NCBI GenBank assembly: GCA_012729335.1
Contig: JAAYDJ010000010.1
Span: 45,976-109,975 of the forward strand
Reading direction: 5' to 3'
Length of the DNA: 64,000 nt
From: Bacteroidales bacterium
GTDB taxonomy: Bacteria; Bacteroidota; Bacteroidia; Bacteroidales; Prolixibacteraceae
Part shown: positions 7,916 to 15,983 of the stretch, piece after piece
How positions within the stretch are numbered: position 1 is the first letter of the stretch
How the letters are laid out: each line of letters begins with the position of its first letter
Position numbers and translations under genes: made by a program
Notes under the pieces: model-generated
The model's input: the letters and a program-made list of their open reading frames with translations, nothing else
Told to the model about the DNA's origin: nothing
Databases searched by the model: none

Positions 7916-8848
7916 TCAGTCCGGGGTTTTTTCTTTGCGGGGTTTTCCCTTATCGTGGGCGAGGGTGCAGAGGGTGCCGGCACGGTAAAGGTCGAAGAGG
8001 AGGAGTGACGGGTGGGGGCCGGTGAGGTTTTTGTGCAGGAGGGGTTTTGCCACCCGGAAGAGACGGGAGGCCCAACCCAGCAATCCGTATCTCTGGAGCC
8101 GGCCGAGCCCCCTGAGCAATGGGGAGGCCTCGTCGAACCGGGGGTCCCTGATGAGGTGCCGCGAAAGATAATAGAGATTGCCCACGGCGGCCCTGCTCTT
8201 TTCGAGGTAGCTGGCCGAGGATTCCAGTCCGGTGTGATATACGGGATTGTCGGTATGGCGGAGGGGAATGCCGGCCTGCACCAGGTCATACCCCAGAACG
8301 GTGTCTTCATGTCCGTATCCTGTAATGGTTTCCCGGAAAGGGTGTTGCAGGAAGAGATCTCTGCGGATCAGGAAGTTGTTGGCGGTGAGGGCGAATCCCG
8401 GCTCTTTTTCCCGCCGGGTGGCCGTGCGCTCCTCCCGTTTCCGGCCATAGGTCCAGCGCAATAGTTTGCCGGGGTCTTCGGGTGGGGTCTTCCTGTAAAG
8501 GGTGCCCCCGCACCATACAGGGCCGGAAACGGTGAGGGCGGCATATTTTTCCAAAAAGTCAGTGCTGGCTGCCAGGGAATCGGCGTCGAGAAAAAGGAGC
8601 CAGGGATAGTGGGCTTCACGGCCCAGGAGATTCCGGATGGCGGCACGGCCCAGGTTTTTCTCCAGGCGCCGCCAGCTGATTCCCGGCAGGGAGGCGGCTT
8701 CTGCGTGGAGGGCCTCCCAGGAAGCCTCAGAGGAATCATCGAAGAGCAGAATCTCCACCGGGAAGGAAGCTTTCACGGCCATGGCCGAAAGCTGACGCGC
8801 CAGAGGCCTTACATCGGCCTGAAATATGGGAACACAAACGGAGATCAT
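7916..8848 (-). CDS. family 2 glycosyltransferase
   Basis: The 310-residue product begins MISVCVPIFQADVRPL and shows the GT-A fold pattern: the nucleotide-binding EILLFDDSSEASW stretch (about 33-45), the NLGRAAIRNLLGREA segment, and the metal-binding LLFLDADS (DxD) near residue 90. An acidic GYGHEDTVLGYDL motif near residue 180 supplies the likely catalytic base. These features fit a GT2 enzyme adding sugars to surface glycans. The ATG at 8848 is preferred over an in-frame start at 8908 because the conserved strand begins there. It stands alone, with no other glycan genes beside it, so donor and acceptor cannot be inferred. Confidence 0.85.
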   Translation of the reverse strand: MISVCVPIFQADVRPLARQLSAMAVKASFPVEILLFDDSSEASWEALHAEAASLPGISWRRLEKNLGRAAIRNLLGREAHYPWLLFLDADSLAASTDFLEKYAALTVSGPVWCGGTLYRKTPPEDPGKLLRWTYGRKREERTATRREKEPGFALTANNFLIRRDLFLQHPFRETITGYGHEDTVLGYDLVQAGIPLRHTDNPVYHTGLESSASYLEKSRAAVGNLYYLSRHLIRDPRFDEASPLLRGLGRLQRYGLLGWASRLFRVAKPLLHKNLTGPHPSLLLFDLYRAGTLCTLAHDKGKPRKEKTPD

Positions 8849-8957
8849 CGCAGTGGCATTTCCGGGAAGCGGTAAAAAACCCTGAAAATAACCCAAATTT
8901 TGGAACAAATATTGCGTGGGGCTGAAAGCATGGAGATAAAATTATGTTTTCGGGTGT

Positions 8958-8965
8958 TATTTTTG
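8958..8965 (+). promoter_or_regulatory. putative -7 box for the thioredoxin-like gene
   Basis: TATTTTTG matches TAnnTTTG and lies 27 nt before the ATG at 8992. It lies downstream of the alternative ATG at 8944, which argues against that start. Confidence 0.5.
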
Positions 8966-8991
8966 TGGTGATTAAGCAATCTGGTGTGAAG

Positions 8992-10398
8992 ATGATGAGG
9001 AGATTTTTACTGTTTATGGTTTTCATGGCGGCGATGGTTCCGGTTGCCGGAAAGGGGTATAAGATTGTGGTAAAGCTGGCGGCGGCGCCCTCGGCGCAGG
9101 TTTTTCTGGCCGGTTATTACGGATCCAATATTTATCTGAAGGATACGACCCTTACCGATGCCACCGGACGGGGGGTCTTTGAACGGGATACCTTGCTTCC
9201 GCAAGGGCTTTACAAGATCTACCTTGACCAGGAGCGTCATTTTGATTTTCTGCTGGGGGCTGATCAGACCCTCACCTTAACGAATACGGGTTTTTCCCTG
9301 GAGGGATTGACTGTGGAGGGGGCCGTGGAGAGCGGCGAATTCCTGGATTATATGCGTTGGCTGCGCGACCGGCAAAAAGAGCTGGCAAACCTGGATACCC
9401 TGTTAAGCCGGGCAGAAGGAATGGAAAAGGATTCCATAAGCAGCCAGATCAGGGCGTTGTCGGCTTCGGTCAGCACTTACTGGAAACGGAAGTCAGACCA
9501 ATATCCCGGAACGATGCTGGCGGCCTTCCTGATGGCCAATTACACCGAGGAACTCCGGCCTGAAGATATTCCTGCCGCCTATACGACCAACGATTCCCTG
9601 CGGTGGGTCTACGAGTACACTTATAGAAAGAACCATTTTTTTGATCATCTCGATCTTTCCGATGAGCGGCTCCTGAACACTCCTTTGTTGAAAAGCCGGC
9701 TGGACACCTACCTGGAGAAGGTTTTACTGCAGCTTTATGACTCTGTCAAGCCTGCGGCTTACGCGCTGATCCAACGTGCTTCGGGGCATCCGCAGACTTA
9801 CAGGTATGTCACCTCCCACCTGCTGAACGCCGCCCTGGCCAGCAGGGTCATGGGCATGGATGCCCTGTTTGTGGATATTGCCCGTGATTATTATCTGTCG
9901 GGGAAAGCCGCCTGGGCCGATTCCACGACCCTGGCCAAAATCAGGGAAAACGTGATTTTCCTGGAACATAACCTCATCGGTCAGCAGGCCAGGGATGTCA
10001 GAATGGAAACCCTTGACGGGCAGCCATTCCGGCTTTACCAGCAAAACCACCTCTATACGATCCTGGTTTTTTACGAACCCAATTGTTCCCATTGCAACGA
10101 ATTTGTGCCACGGCTCTACCAGGAGGTGTACCTTCCCTTCCGCGACAAAGGCCTGGAGGTGGTTGCCGTGTATACGATGGATCAGAAGGAGGCCTGGCAG
10201 GCCTTCACGGAGAAGTACCACCTTGCCGATTGGACCAACGTGTGGGATCCTCACCACCTCTCCCGGTTCAAGATCATTTACGACACCCGGACAACCCCCT
10301 CCGTATATCTTCTTGACCGGGAGAAGAAGATCCTGGCCAAGAAGTTTTCCCTGGAATTTCTGAAGGAGTACCTGGGGCACCACCTTGGTGGAGTGTGA
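8992..10398 (+). CDS. periplasmic thioredoxin-like (TlpA/DUF5106-type) protein
   Basis: The 468-residue product has a signal peptide (MMRRFLLFMVFMAAMVPVAG). A beta-rich N-terminal domain (about 20-115) resembles the DUF4369 domain common in Bacteroidota thioredoxin-like proteins. A helical middle follows (about 115-330). A C-terminal thioredoxin fold holds the redox pair in FYEPNCSHCNEFVPRL (Cys-Ser-His-Cys near residue 365) and the cis-Pro region TRTTPSVYLLD. It probably acts in periplasmic disulfide exchange or cytochrome/metal maturation. The partner is not evident from context. The ATG at 8944 is rejected because a -7 box lies between it and 8992. Confidence 0.85.
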   Translation: MMRRFLLFMVFMAAMVPVAGKGYKIVVKLAAAPSAQVFLAGYYGSNIYLKDTTLTDATGRGVFERDTLLPQGLYKIYLDQERHFDFLLGADQTLTLTNTGFSLEGLTVEGAVESGEFLDYMRWLRDRQKELANLDTLLSRAEGMEKDSISSQIRALSASVSTYWKRKSDQYPGTMLAAFLMANYTEELRPEDIPAAYTTNDSLRWVYEYTYRKNHFFDHLDLSDERLLNTPLLKSRLDTYLEKVLLQLYDSVKPAAYALIQRASGHPQTYRYVTSHLLNAALASRVMGMDALFVDIARDYYLSGKAAWADSTTLAKIRENVIFLEHNLIGQQARDVRMETLDGQPFRLYQQNHLYTILVFYEPNCSHCNEFVPRLYQEVYLPFRDKGLEVVAVYTMDQKEAWQAFTEKYHLADWTNVWDPHHLSRFKIIYDTRTTPSVYLLDREKKILAKKFSLEFLKEYLGHHLGGV

Positions 10399-10481
10399 GG
10401 AAAGCAGCCTGATTCCAGGGGGTAGGTTACATAGAACAGCTTTAAATAAGATGCGCGGTTCATAAAAAGGGGGTATCGTCA

Positions 10482-10512
10482 TTTTGTCCGTATCCCGAAA
10501 TATGTAGTTTTG
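10482..10512 (+). promoter_or_regulatory. putative promoter of the rseC-like/rnf operon
   Basis: TTTTG at 10482-10486 and TAGTTTTG at 10505-10512, with an 18-nt spacer, match the Bacteroidota -33/-7 pattern. The box lies 22 nt before the first ATG of the operon. This is one of the best promoter matches in the window. Confidence 0.65.
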
Positions 10513-10534
10513 CTTTTTCCTTTTTACGGATAGA

Positions 10535-10948
10535 ATGGATGAAATAAGGCACAACGGGGTTGTTTCAGCCGTAAGCGGGAGCAGCGTGACCGTTACCATT
10601 ATCAGCCAGTCGGCCTGTTCAGCCTGTCATGCCCGCGGGGGATGCCTGGCCTCCGACATGAAGCAAAAGGAGATCGAGGTGCCCCATCCCGGGGGGCAAT
10701 ACGTCCTGGGGCAGCATGTGACGGTGATCCTCAGGGAATCTCAGGGTTTCAGGGCCCTTTTATTCGGTTATCTTCTTCCCTTTCTCATACTGGTAGGGAC
10801 CCTGGTGGTCGTTTTGGAGGTCACGGGCGATGAACTGCTGGGAGGATTGGCCGCCCTGGGCATGCTGGTTCCCTACTATCTTCTTCTCTATTTTTTTCGT
10901 GAAAGAATCAAAAAATCCTTTAGTTTTACAATTGATGCCCAACAATAG
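10535..10948 (+). CDS. RseC/SoxR-reducing system family protein
   Basis: The 137-residue product fits the RseC/MucC family: an N-terminal cytoplasmic domain with cysteines in QSACSACHARGGCLA (about 26-40), then two membrane segments (FGYLLPFLILVGTLVVVLEV and GGLAALGMLVPYYLLLYFF). In many bacteria this protein is encoded with Rnf/Rsx genes and assists reduction of SoxR or assembly of the complex. Here it sits 9 nt before rnfB and behind a good promoter, so it is the first gene of the Rnf operon. Confidence 0.88.
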   Translation: MDEIRHNGVVSAVSGSSVTVTIISQSACSACHARGGCLASDMKQKEIEVPHPGGQYVLGQHVTVILRESQGFRALLFGYLLPFLILVGTLVVVLEVTGDELLGGLAALGMLVPYYLLLYFFRERIKKSFSFTIDAQQ

Positions 10949-10957
10949 CCAACGCTT

Positions 10958-11824
10958 ATGAATGCACCATTGATTTATACGATTGTCACCCTGGCTGGAA
11001 TCGGGACGGCTTCGGCGGTGATTCTCTACTTTGTGGCCCGGAAGTTCAGGGTGTTTGAGGACCCCCGGATCGACACGGTGGAGAAGGCGCTTCCGGGGGC
11101 CAACTGCGGGGGGTGCGGCTATGCCGGATGCCGGGCATTTGCCGAGGCTTGTGTGAAGGAGAACGACCTCACCCATCTGTTTTGTCCGGTTGGCGGTAAC
11201 GATGGCATGGAAGGGGTGGCCAGAATTCTGGGGCTGGAAGCCGTCAAGAAGGATCCCCGGGTGGCGGTGGTCCGCTGCAACGGCACCTGCGAGTACCGGC
11301 CACGGGTAAACAAATATGACGGGGTGATGACCTGTGCCATCATTCACAATCTGTACAGCGGGGAAACAGGATGCCAGTATGGCTGTCTGGGCTGCGGGGA
11401 TTGCTGTGTGGTTTGTGATTTTGATGCCATTCACATGAATCCGGTGACGGGCCTTCCCGAGGTGACCGATGAGAAGTGCACCGCCTGTGGGGCCTGCGTC
11501 ATTGCCTGTCCCAAGAACCTGATTGAGTTGCGCAAGAAAAACGCCAAAGACCGGAAGATATACGTCGCCTGCCGTAACGAGGACAAGGGGGGGCCGGCAC
11601 GCAGGTCGTGCCAGGTGGCCTGCATCGGTTGCAGCAAGTGTTTTGATGTGTGTGCCTATGATGCCATCACCATGGGCACCAACCTGGCGTTCATCGATTC
11701 CGACAAGTGCAAGTTGTGCCGCAAATGTGTGGAGGTATGCCCCACCAACGCCATCATTGAAGTGGGCTTTCCCCCGCGGAAAGCGAAACCTGCCGCCACT
11801 GAAAACACCACAGTTAACCAATAA
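10958..11824 (+). CDS. rnfB: Rnf complex subunit RnfB, multi-cluster ferredoxin
   Basis: RnfB is the Fe-S subunit that accepts electrons from ferredoxin in the Rnf complex. The 288-residue product has an N-terminal membrane anchor (about 5-27), a first cluster motif GANCGGCGYAGC near residue 47, and several ferredoxin motifs after it (CLGCGDCCVVCDFDA; CTACGACVIACPKN; CIGCSKCFDVCAYDA; CKLCRKCVEVCPTNA). That is consistent with the multi-cluster RnfB form found in anaerobes. The start is the ATG 9 nt after the rseC-like gene. Confidence 0.96.
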   Translation: MNAPLIYTIVTLAGIGTASAVILYFVARKFRVFEDPRIDTVEKALPGANCGGCGYAGCRAFAEACVKENDLTHLFCPVGGNDGMEGVARILGLEAVKKDPRVAVVRCNGTCEYRPRVNKYDGVMTCAIIHNLYSGETGCQYGCLGCGDCCVVCDFDAIHMNPVTGLPEVTDEKCTACGACVIACPKNLIELRKKNAKDRKIYVACRNEDKGGPARRSCQVACIGCSKCFDVCAYDAITMGTNLAFIDSDKCKLCRKCVEVCPTNAIIEVGFPPRKAKPAATENTTVNQ

Positions 11825-11835
11825 ACCGGACCAAC

Positions 11836-13167
11836 GTGTTGAGAACATTCAGATTGGGGGGAGTTCATCCTCCGGAAAACAAGCTTTCTGCCAACGGGCA
11901 GATCAGGGAGCTGCCGCTTCCCGCCGTGGTTTCCATTCCCACGGGGCAACACATCGGCGCCCCCGCCACCCCTCTGGTCAAAAAGGGGGACAAGGTTAAA
12001 ACCGGCCAGCTCATTGCGAAAAGCACTGGTTTTGTATCGGCCAACATCCATTCCTCTGTTTCGGGGACCGTCACCAAGGTAGAGGGTGTTCCCGATGCCT
12101 CAGGATATCCCCGCACCGGAATTGTGATCAAGGTGGACGGGGATGAATGGGAGGAGCAGATCGACCGGTCGCCTGATCTGGTCAGGAGCTGTGCGCTTTC
12201 AGGGCCGGAAATCGTGGAGAAAATTGCGTCCGCGGGGATTGTCGGAATGGGTGGAGCCACTTTTCCCACCCATATCAAGCTGGTGCCCCCCAAGGGAATG
12301 AAAGCCGACCTGCTGATCATCAACGGCGTGGAGTGTGAACCATACCTGACCGCCGACAACCGTCTGATGATTGAGAAGAGCAGGGAGATCCTGGTGGGAA
12401 CGGAACTGCTCATGAAAGCCCTGGGGGTGGAGAAGGCCACAATTGGCATAGAGGGCAACAAACCGGAGGCGATCCGTCTCATGAAAGAGGCTGTTGCAGA
12501 CTTCCGGGGGATTACCGTGGAGGTGCTCAGGGTGAAGTATCCCCAGGGGGGGGAGAAGCAGCTGATCAACGCCATCACCGGCAGGGAGGTGCCTTCAGGG
12601 GCGCTCCCCGTGGCCGTGGGATGTGTGGTCAGTAATGTGGGTACCGCCTTTGCGGTCTATGAGGCGGTCCAGAAAAACAAACCCCTCTTTGAAAGGGTGC
12701 TGACCATCACGGGAAAGCACCTTCAGCAACCTTCCAACCTGAAAGTGCGCGTAGGGACGCCCCTCTCCGAGGTGGTTGCTTTTGCCGGAGGTCTTCCTGA
12801 GGATACCGGAAAGATCATCAGCGGTGGGCCGATGATGGGAAAGGCCGTGGCATCGCTGGAGATCCCCGTCACCAAGGGAACCTCCGGGGTGTTGCTGATG
12901 CCCGGGGAAGAATCCCTCAGGAACCCGCAGCAACCCTGCATCCGTTGTTCGCGTTGCGCCGCCAATTGTCCCATGGGCCTGGAGCCTTTCCTGCTGATGA
13001 CCCTGACTGAAAAAACAATGTGGGAGCGTTTGGAAAAGGAGAAGGTCCTGGATTGCATCGAATGCGGCAGCTGCAGCTATACCTGCCCGGCCAGCCGGCC
13101 TTTGCTTGACCATATCCGCTTCGGCAAAGCCAAAGTGGGCCAGATGGTCCGTTCCCGAAAGAATTAA
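11836..13167 (+). CDS. rnfC: Rnf complex subunit RnfC
   Basis: RnfC is the peripheral NADH- and flavin-binding subunit with two [4Fe-4S] clusters. The 443-residue product starts LRTFRLGGVHPPENK, the family signature, at a GTG (11836) or the next codon TTG. It contains the glycine-rich GIVGMGGATFPTHIK nucleotide site near residue 135, NGVECEPYLTAD, and two ferredoxin motifs near the end (CIRCSRCAANCPMG and CIECGSCSYTCPAS). Its length is at the short end for RnfC, without the long repetitive C-terminal tail of proteobacterial forms. Confidence 0.96.
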   Translation: MLRTFRLGGVHPPENKLSANGQIRELPLPAVVSIPTGQHIGAPATPLVKKGDKVKTGQLIAKSTGFVSANIHSSVSGTVTKVEGVPDASGYPRTGIVIKVDGDEWEEQIDRSPDLVRSCALSGPEIVEKIASAGIVGMGGATFPTHIKLVPPKGMKADLLIINGVECEPYLTADNRLMIEKSREILVGTELLMKALGVEKATIGIEGNKPEAIRLMKEAVADFRGITVEVLRVKYPQGGEKQLINAITGREVPSGALPVAVGCVVSNVGTAFAVYEAVQKNKPLFERVLTITGKHLQQPSNLKVRVGTPLSEVVAFAGGLPEDTGKIISGGPMMGKAVASLEIPVTKGTSGVLLMPGEESLRNPQQPCIRCSRCAANCPMGLEPFLLMTLTEKTMWERLEKEKVLDCIECGSCSYTCPASRPLLDHIRFGKAKVGQMVRSRKN

Positions 13168-13185
13168 CTAAATCATATTCCGGAT

Positions 13186-14166
13186 ATGAGTAATATATTG
13201 ACTGTATCTCCTTCGCCACACCTCCATAGCAGCGATTCGGTGAGGAAGATCATGTACCGGGTGATCCTGGCTCTGGTGCCTGCGTTTCTCTGGTCGGTAT
13301 TCGTCTTTGGCTGGGATGCCGTACGGGTGACCCTGATTGCCGTAGCGGCCTGTGTGGGTATAGAATATCTCCTGCAGCGCTTTGTGCTGAAGGTGACCCC
13401 CACCATAATGGACGGGACCGCCGCCCTCACGGGGTTGTTGCTGGCTTTTAACGTACCGGCTTCCCTGCCCTGGTGGATCATACTGCTGGGCTCTTTCTTT
13501 GCCATTGCCATTGCCAAGACCTCTTTTGGCGGACTGGGGGCCAATATTTTCAATCCTGCGCTGGTAGGCCGGGTATTCATGCTGATCTCTTTTCCGGTGC
13601 ACATGACCAGCTGGCCGGCAGGCCGCGGTGCTGGCCCCGATGCGGTGACAGCGGCCACACCCCTGGGGATCCTCAAGGAGGGGCTGGTCAGTGGCAAACC
13701 GCTCAGCCAGATCCAGGGCAGCCTTCCCGATTCCGTCGATCTGTTTCTGGGAACCATGGGCGGCTCCCTGGGTGAAATCTCCGCCCTGTTGCTGCTGGCA
13801 GGCGGTGTCTATCTTCTCTTCCGGAAGGTCATCACCTGGCAGATCCCGGTCTCCATCCTGGTCACCATCGCCTTGTATGCCGGTATTTTCTGGTTCATCA
13901 GTCCGGAAAAATACATGGATCCCCTGTTCCATCTGCTGGCTGGGGGAGCAATCCTGGGGGCCGTGTATATGGCCACCGACATGGTGACTTCCCCCATGAC
14001 CGGGAAGGCACAGTTGATCTACGGGGCAGGGATCGGGATCATCACCATGACCATCCGCCTCTTCGGGGCCTATCCTGAGGGCATCTCCTTTGCCATTCTG
14101 ATCATGAATGCCTTTACGCCCCTGTTGAACAGTGTGATCAAACCCCAAAGATTCGGAGGAAAATAG
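13186..14166 (+). CDS. rnfD: Rnf complex subunit RnfD
   Basis: RnfD is a membrane subunit carrying a covalently bound flavin. The 326-residue product has about eight to ten hydrophobic segments and the motif PDAVTAATPLG (about 144-154), whose Thr is the likely FMN attachment site (D-x-x-T-x-A-T). The later ATDMVTSPMTGKAQLIYGAGIG segment is typical of RnfD/NqrB. The start at 13186 is 18 nt after rnfC. Confidence 0.96.
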   Translation: MSNILTVSPSPHLHSSDSVRKIMYRVILALVPAFLWSVFVFGWDAVRVTLIAVAACVGIEYLLQRFVLKVTPTIMDGTAALTGLLLAFNVPASLPWWIILLGSFFAIAIAKTSFGGLGANIFNPALVGRVFMLISFPVHMTSWPAGRGAGPDAVTAATPLGILKEGLVSGKPLSQIQGSLPDSVDLFLGTMGGSLGEISALLLLAGGVYLLFRKVITWQIPVSILVTIALYAGIFWFISPEKYMDPLFHLLAGGAILGAVYMATDMVTSPMTGKAQLIYGAGIGIITMTIRLFGAYPEGISFAILIMNAFTPLLNSVIKPQRFGGK

Positions 14167-14170
14167 AGAG

Positions 14171-14770
14171 ATGAAGCAGCGTGAATCGACTTTTATAAAC
14201 ATGGTAGGAGCCCTGCTGGTGGTCACCCTGGTCTCCGGGGCACTGCTGGGATTTGTCCACCAGATGACCAAATCGGCCATTGACCTGGCCAGGGAGAAGG
14301 CTCAGAGCGATGCCATTGCCAGTGTTCTTCCCCCCTTTGATGAATTGGCACCTACCCTGAAGGTTCTTCCGGAGGAAGGCGCCGACAGCATTGAGATTTT
14401 TCCGGCTCTGGCCCAGGGACACATCGTGGGGTATGCTGTAAAAAGTTACTCCAACAATGGTTTCAGCGGTTTTATCTCGGTGATGGCCGGAGTGGATACT
14501 CTGGGAAATTTCACTGGTTACGAGGTGTTGGAACACAAGGAGACGCCCGGACTGGGGTCCAAAATGGGGGATTGGTTCCGGAACAAGGAGAAGGAGGGGC
14601 AGAACGTCATCGGTAAGAGCCCCGGATCCGTGAATTTCACAGTCAGCAAGGATGGCGGCGACATCGACGCCATCACCGCCTCCACCATTACCTCGCGGGC
14701 CTTCCTGGAGGCGTTGCGGCGGGCTCACCAGGGGGTGACAACCCTGTCGGAAAAGAACCATGGCGAATAA
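14171..14770 (+). CDS. rnfG: Rnf complex subunit RnfG
   Basis: RnfG has one N-terminal membrane segment (about 11-31) and an extracytoplasmic FMN-binding domain. The 199-residue product contains GYEVLEHKETPGLGSKM near residue 117 and the flavinylation-type motif DAITASTITSRAF near 160-170, in which a Thr would carry FMN through a phosphoester bond. The start is 4 nt after rnfD. Confidence 0.95.
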   Translation: MKQRESTFINMVGALLVVTLVSGALLGFVHQMTKSAIDLAREKAQSDAIASVLPPFDELAPTLKVLPEEGADSIEIFPALAQGHIVGYAVKSYSNNGFSGFISVMAGVDTLGNFTGYEVLEHKETPGLGSKMGDWFRNKEKEGQNVIGKSPGSVNFTVSKDGGDIDAITASTITSRAFLEALRRAHQGVTTLSEKNHGE

Positions 14771-14796
14771 ACTGACAATCTGAAAAAAGAAACCGT

Positions 14797-15387
14797 ATGA
14801 ATCAGATGAGTAATTTTACAAAGGGACTGCTCCGGGAGAATCCGATCCTGGTACTGATCCTGGGCACGTGTCCGACGCTGGGCGTAACATCCTCGGCGGC
14901 CAACGGGCTGGGCATGGGGCTGGCCACCACCTTTGTGCTGGTGATGTCCAACCTGGTGATTTCCCTGGTGAAGAGCCAGATTCCCGACAAGGTAAGGATC
15001 CCCTCCTTCATTGTGATTATAGCGGCCTTTGTGACGGTGGTGGAATTGGTCATGCAGGCCTATACCCCTGGGCTGTTCAAGAGCCTGGGCATCTTTATTC
15101 CCCTGATCGTGGTGAACTGCATCGTCCTGGGCCGTGCCGAGGCCTTTGCCTCCAAAAACAACCCTCTTTCCTCCATCGTGGACGGACTGGGCATGGGACT
15201 GGGGTTCACCGGCGCCCTGGTGATCCTGGGGAGCATCCGCGAGTTGCTGGGAAACGGCACCCTTTTCAGTTTCCGGTTTTATCCTGAGAATTACACCACT
15301 CTCCTTTTTGTACTGGCACCCGGGGCCTTTATAGTGCTGGGATATATGATCGCCATCGTCCAGAAAATCAACAAAGCCAAAAAATAG
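14797..15387 (+). CDS. rnfE: Rnf complex subunit RnfE
   Basis: The 196-residue product is an integral membrane protein with about six helices. The family motif LILGTCPTLGVTSSAANGLGMG (about 21-42) carries the cysteine that helps ligate the intramembrane Fe cluster with RnfA. A second conserved stretch (VNCIVLGRAEAFASKN) holds another Cys. RnfE and RnfA form the ion-conducting core with inverted topology. Confidence 0.95.
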   Translation: MNQMSNFTKGLLRENPILVLILGTCPTLGVTSSAANGLGMGLATTFVLVMSNLVISLVKSQIPDKVRIPSFIVIIAAFVTVVELVMQAYTPGLFKSLGIFIPLIVVNCIVLGRAEAFASKNNPLSSIVDGLGMGLGFTGALVILGSIRELLGNGTLFSFRFYPENYTTLLFVLAPGAFIVLGYMIAIVQKINKAKK

Positions 15388-15392
15388 CCATC

Positions 15393-15965
15393 ATGAGTTA
15401 CCTGGTGATATTTATTTCAGCCGTGCTGGTCAACAATATCGTGTTGATGCAGTTTCTGGGGATTTGTCCCTTTCTGGGGGTATCACGGCGGATTTCCACG
15501 GCGGCGGGCATGGCCGGTGCTGTAGCCTTCGTGCTGGTGCTGGCCACCCTGGTCACTTACCTGGTACAGAAAATGGTCCTGGATCCTTTTGGGATTGGTT
15601 ATCTGCAGACCATCGCCTTTATCCTGATCATTGCTGCCCTGGTGCAGCTGGTGGAGATTATCCTCAAGAAGGTGAGTCCCTCGCTCTATCAGGCGCTGGG
15701 GATATACCTGCCGCTGATCACCACCAACTGTGCCATTCTGGGGGTGGCCATCCTCACCATCCAGAAAGAGTTTAATCTTCTGGAGGGGGTGGTTTTCGCC
15801 TTTTCCAACGCCATCGGGTTCGGTCTGGCCCTGGTCTTGTTTGCCGGGATCAGGGAACATCTCGACCTGATGGAAGTTCCGGCAGGACTGAAGGGCACCC
15901 CGATTGCCCTGGTGACCGCCGGAATCCTGGCCATGGCTTTCATGGGATTCTCGGGACTCATCTGA
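15393..15965 (+). CDS. rnfA: Rnf complex subunit RnfA
   Basis: The 190-residue product is the second inverted core subunit, with six helices, the NNIVLMQFLGICPFLGVS motif (about 14-31) and TNCAILGVA (about 109-117). It starts 5 nt after rnfE, completing the order B-C-D-G-E-A. The complex couples reduced ferredoxin and NAD+ to H+ or Na+ export. The sequence alone does not tell which ion is used. Confidence 0.95.
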   Translation: MSYLVIFISAVLVNNIVLMQFLGICPFLGVSRRISTAAGMAGAVAFVLVLATLVTYLVQKMVLDPFGIGYLQTIAFILIIAALVQLVEIILKKVSPSLYQALGIYLPLITTNCAILGVAILTIQKEFNLLEGVVFAFSNAIGFGLALVLFAGIREHLDLMEVPAGLKGTPIALVTAGILAMAFMGFSGLI

Positions 15966-15983
15966 TTTTGGACACACCCATCC

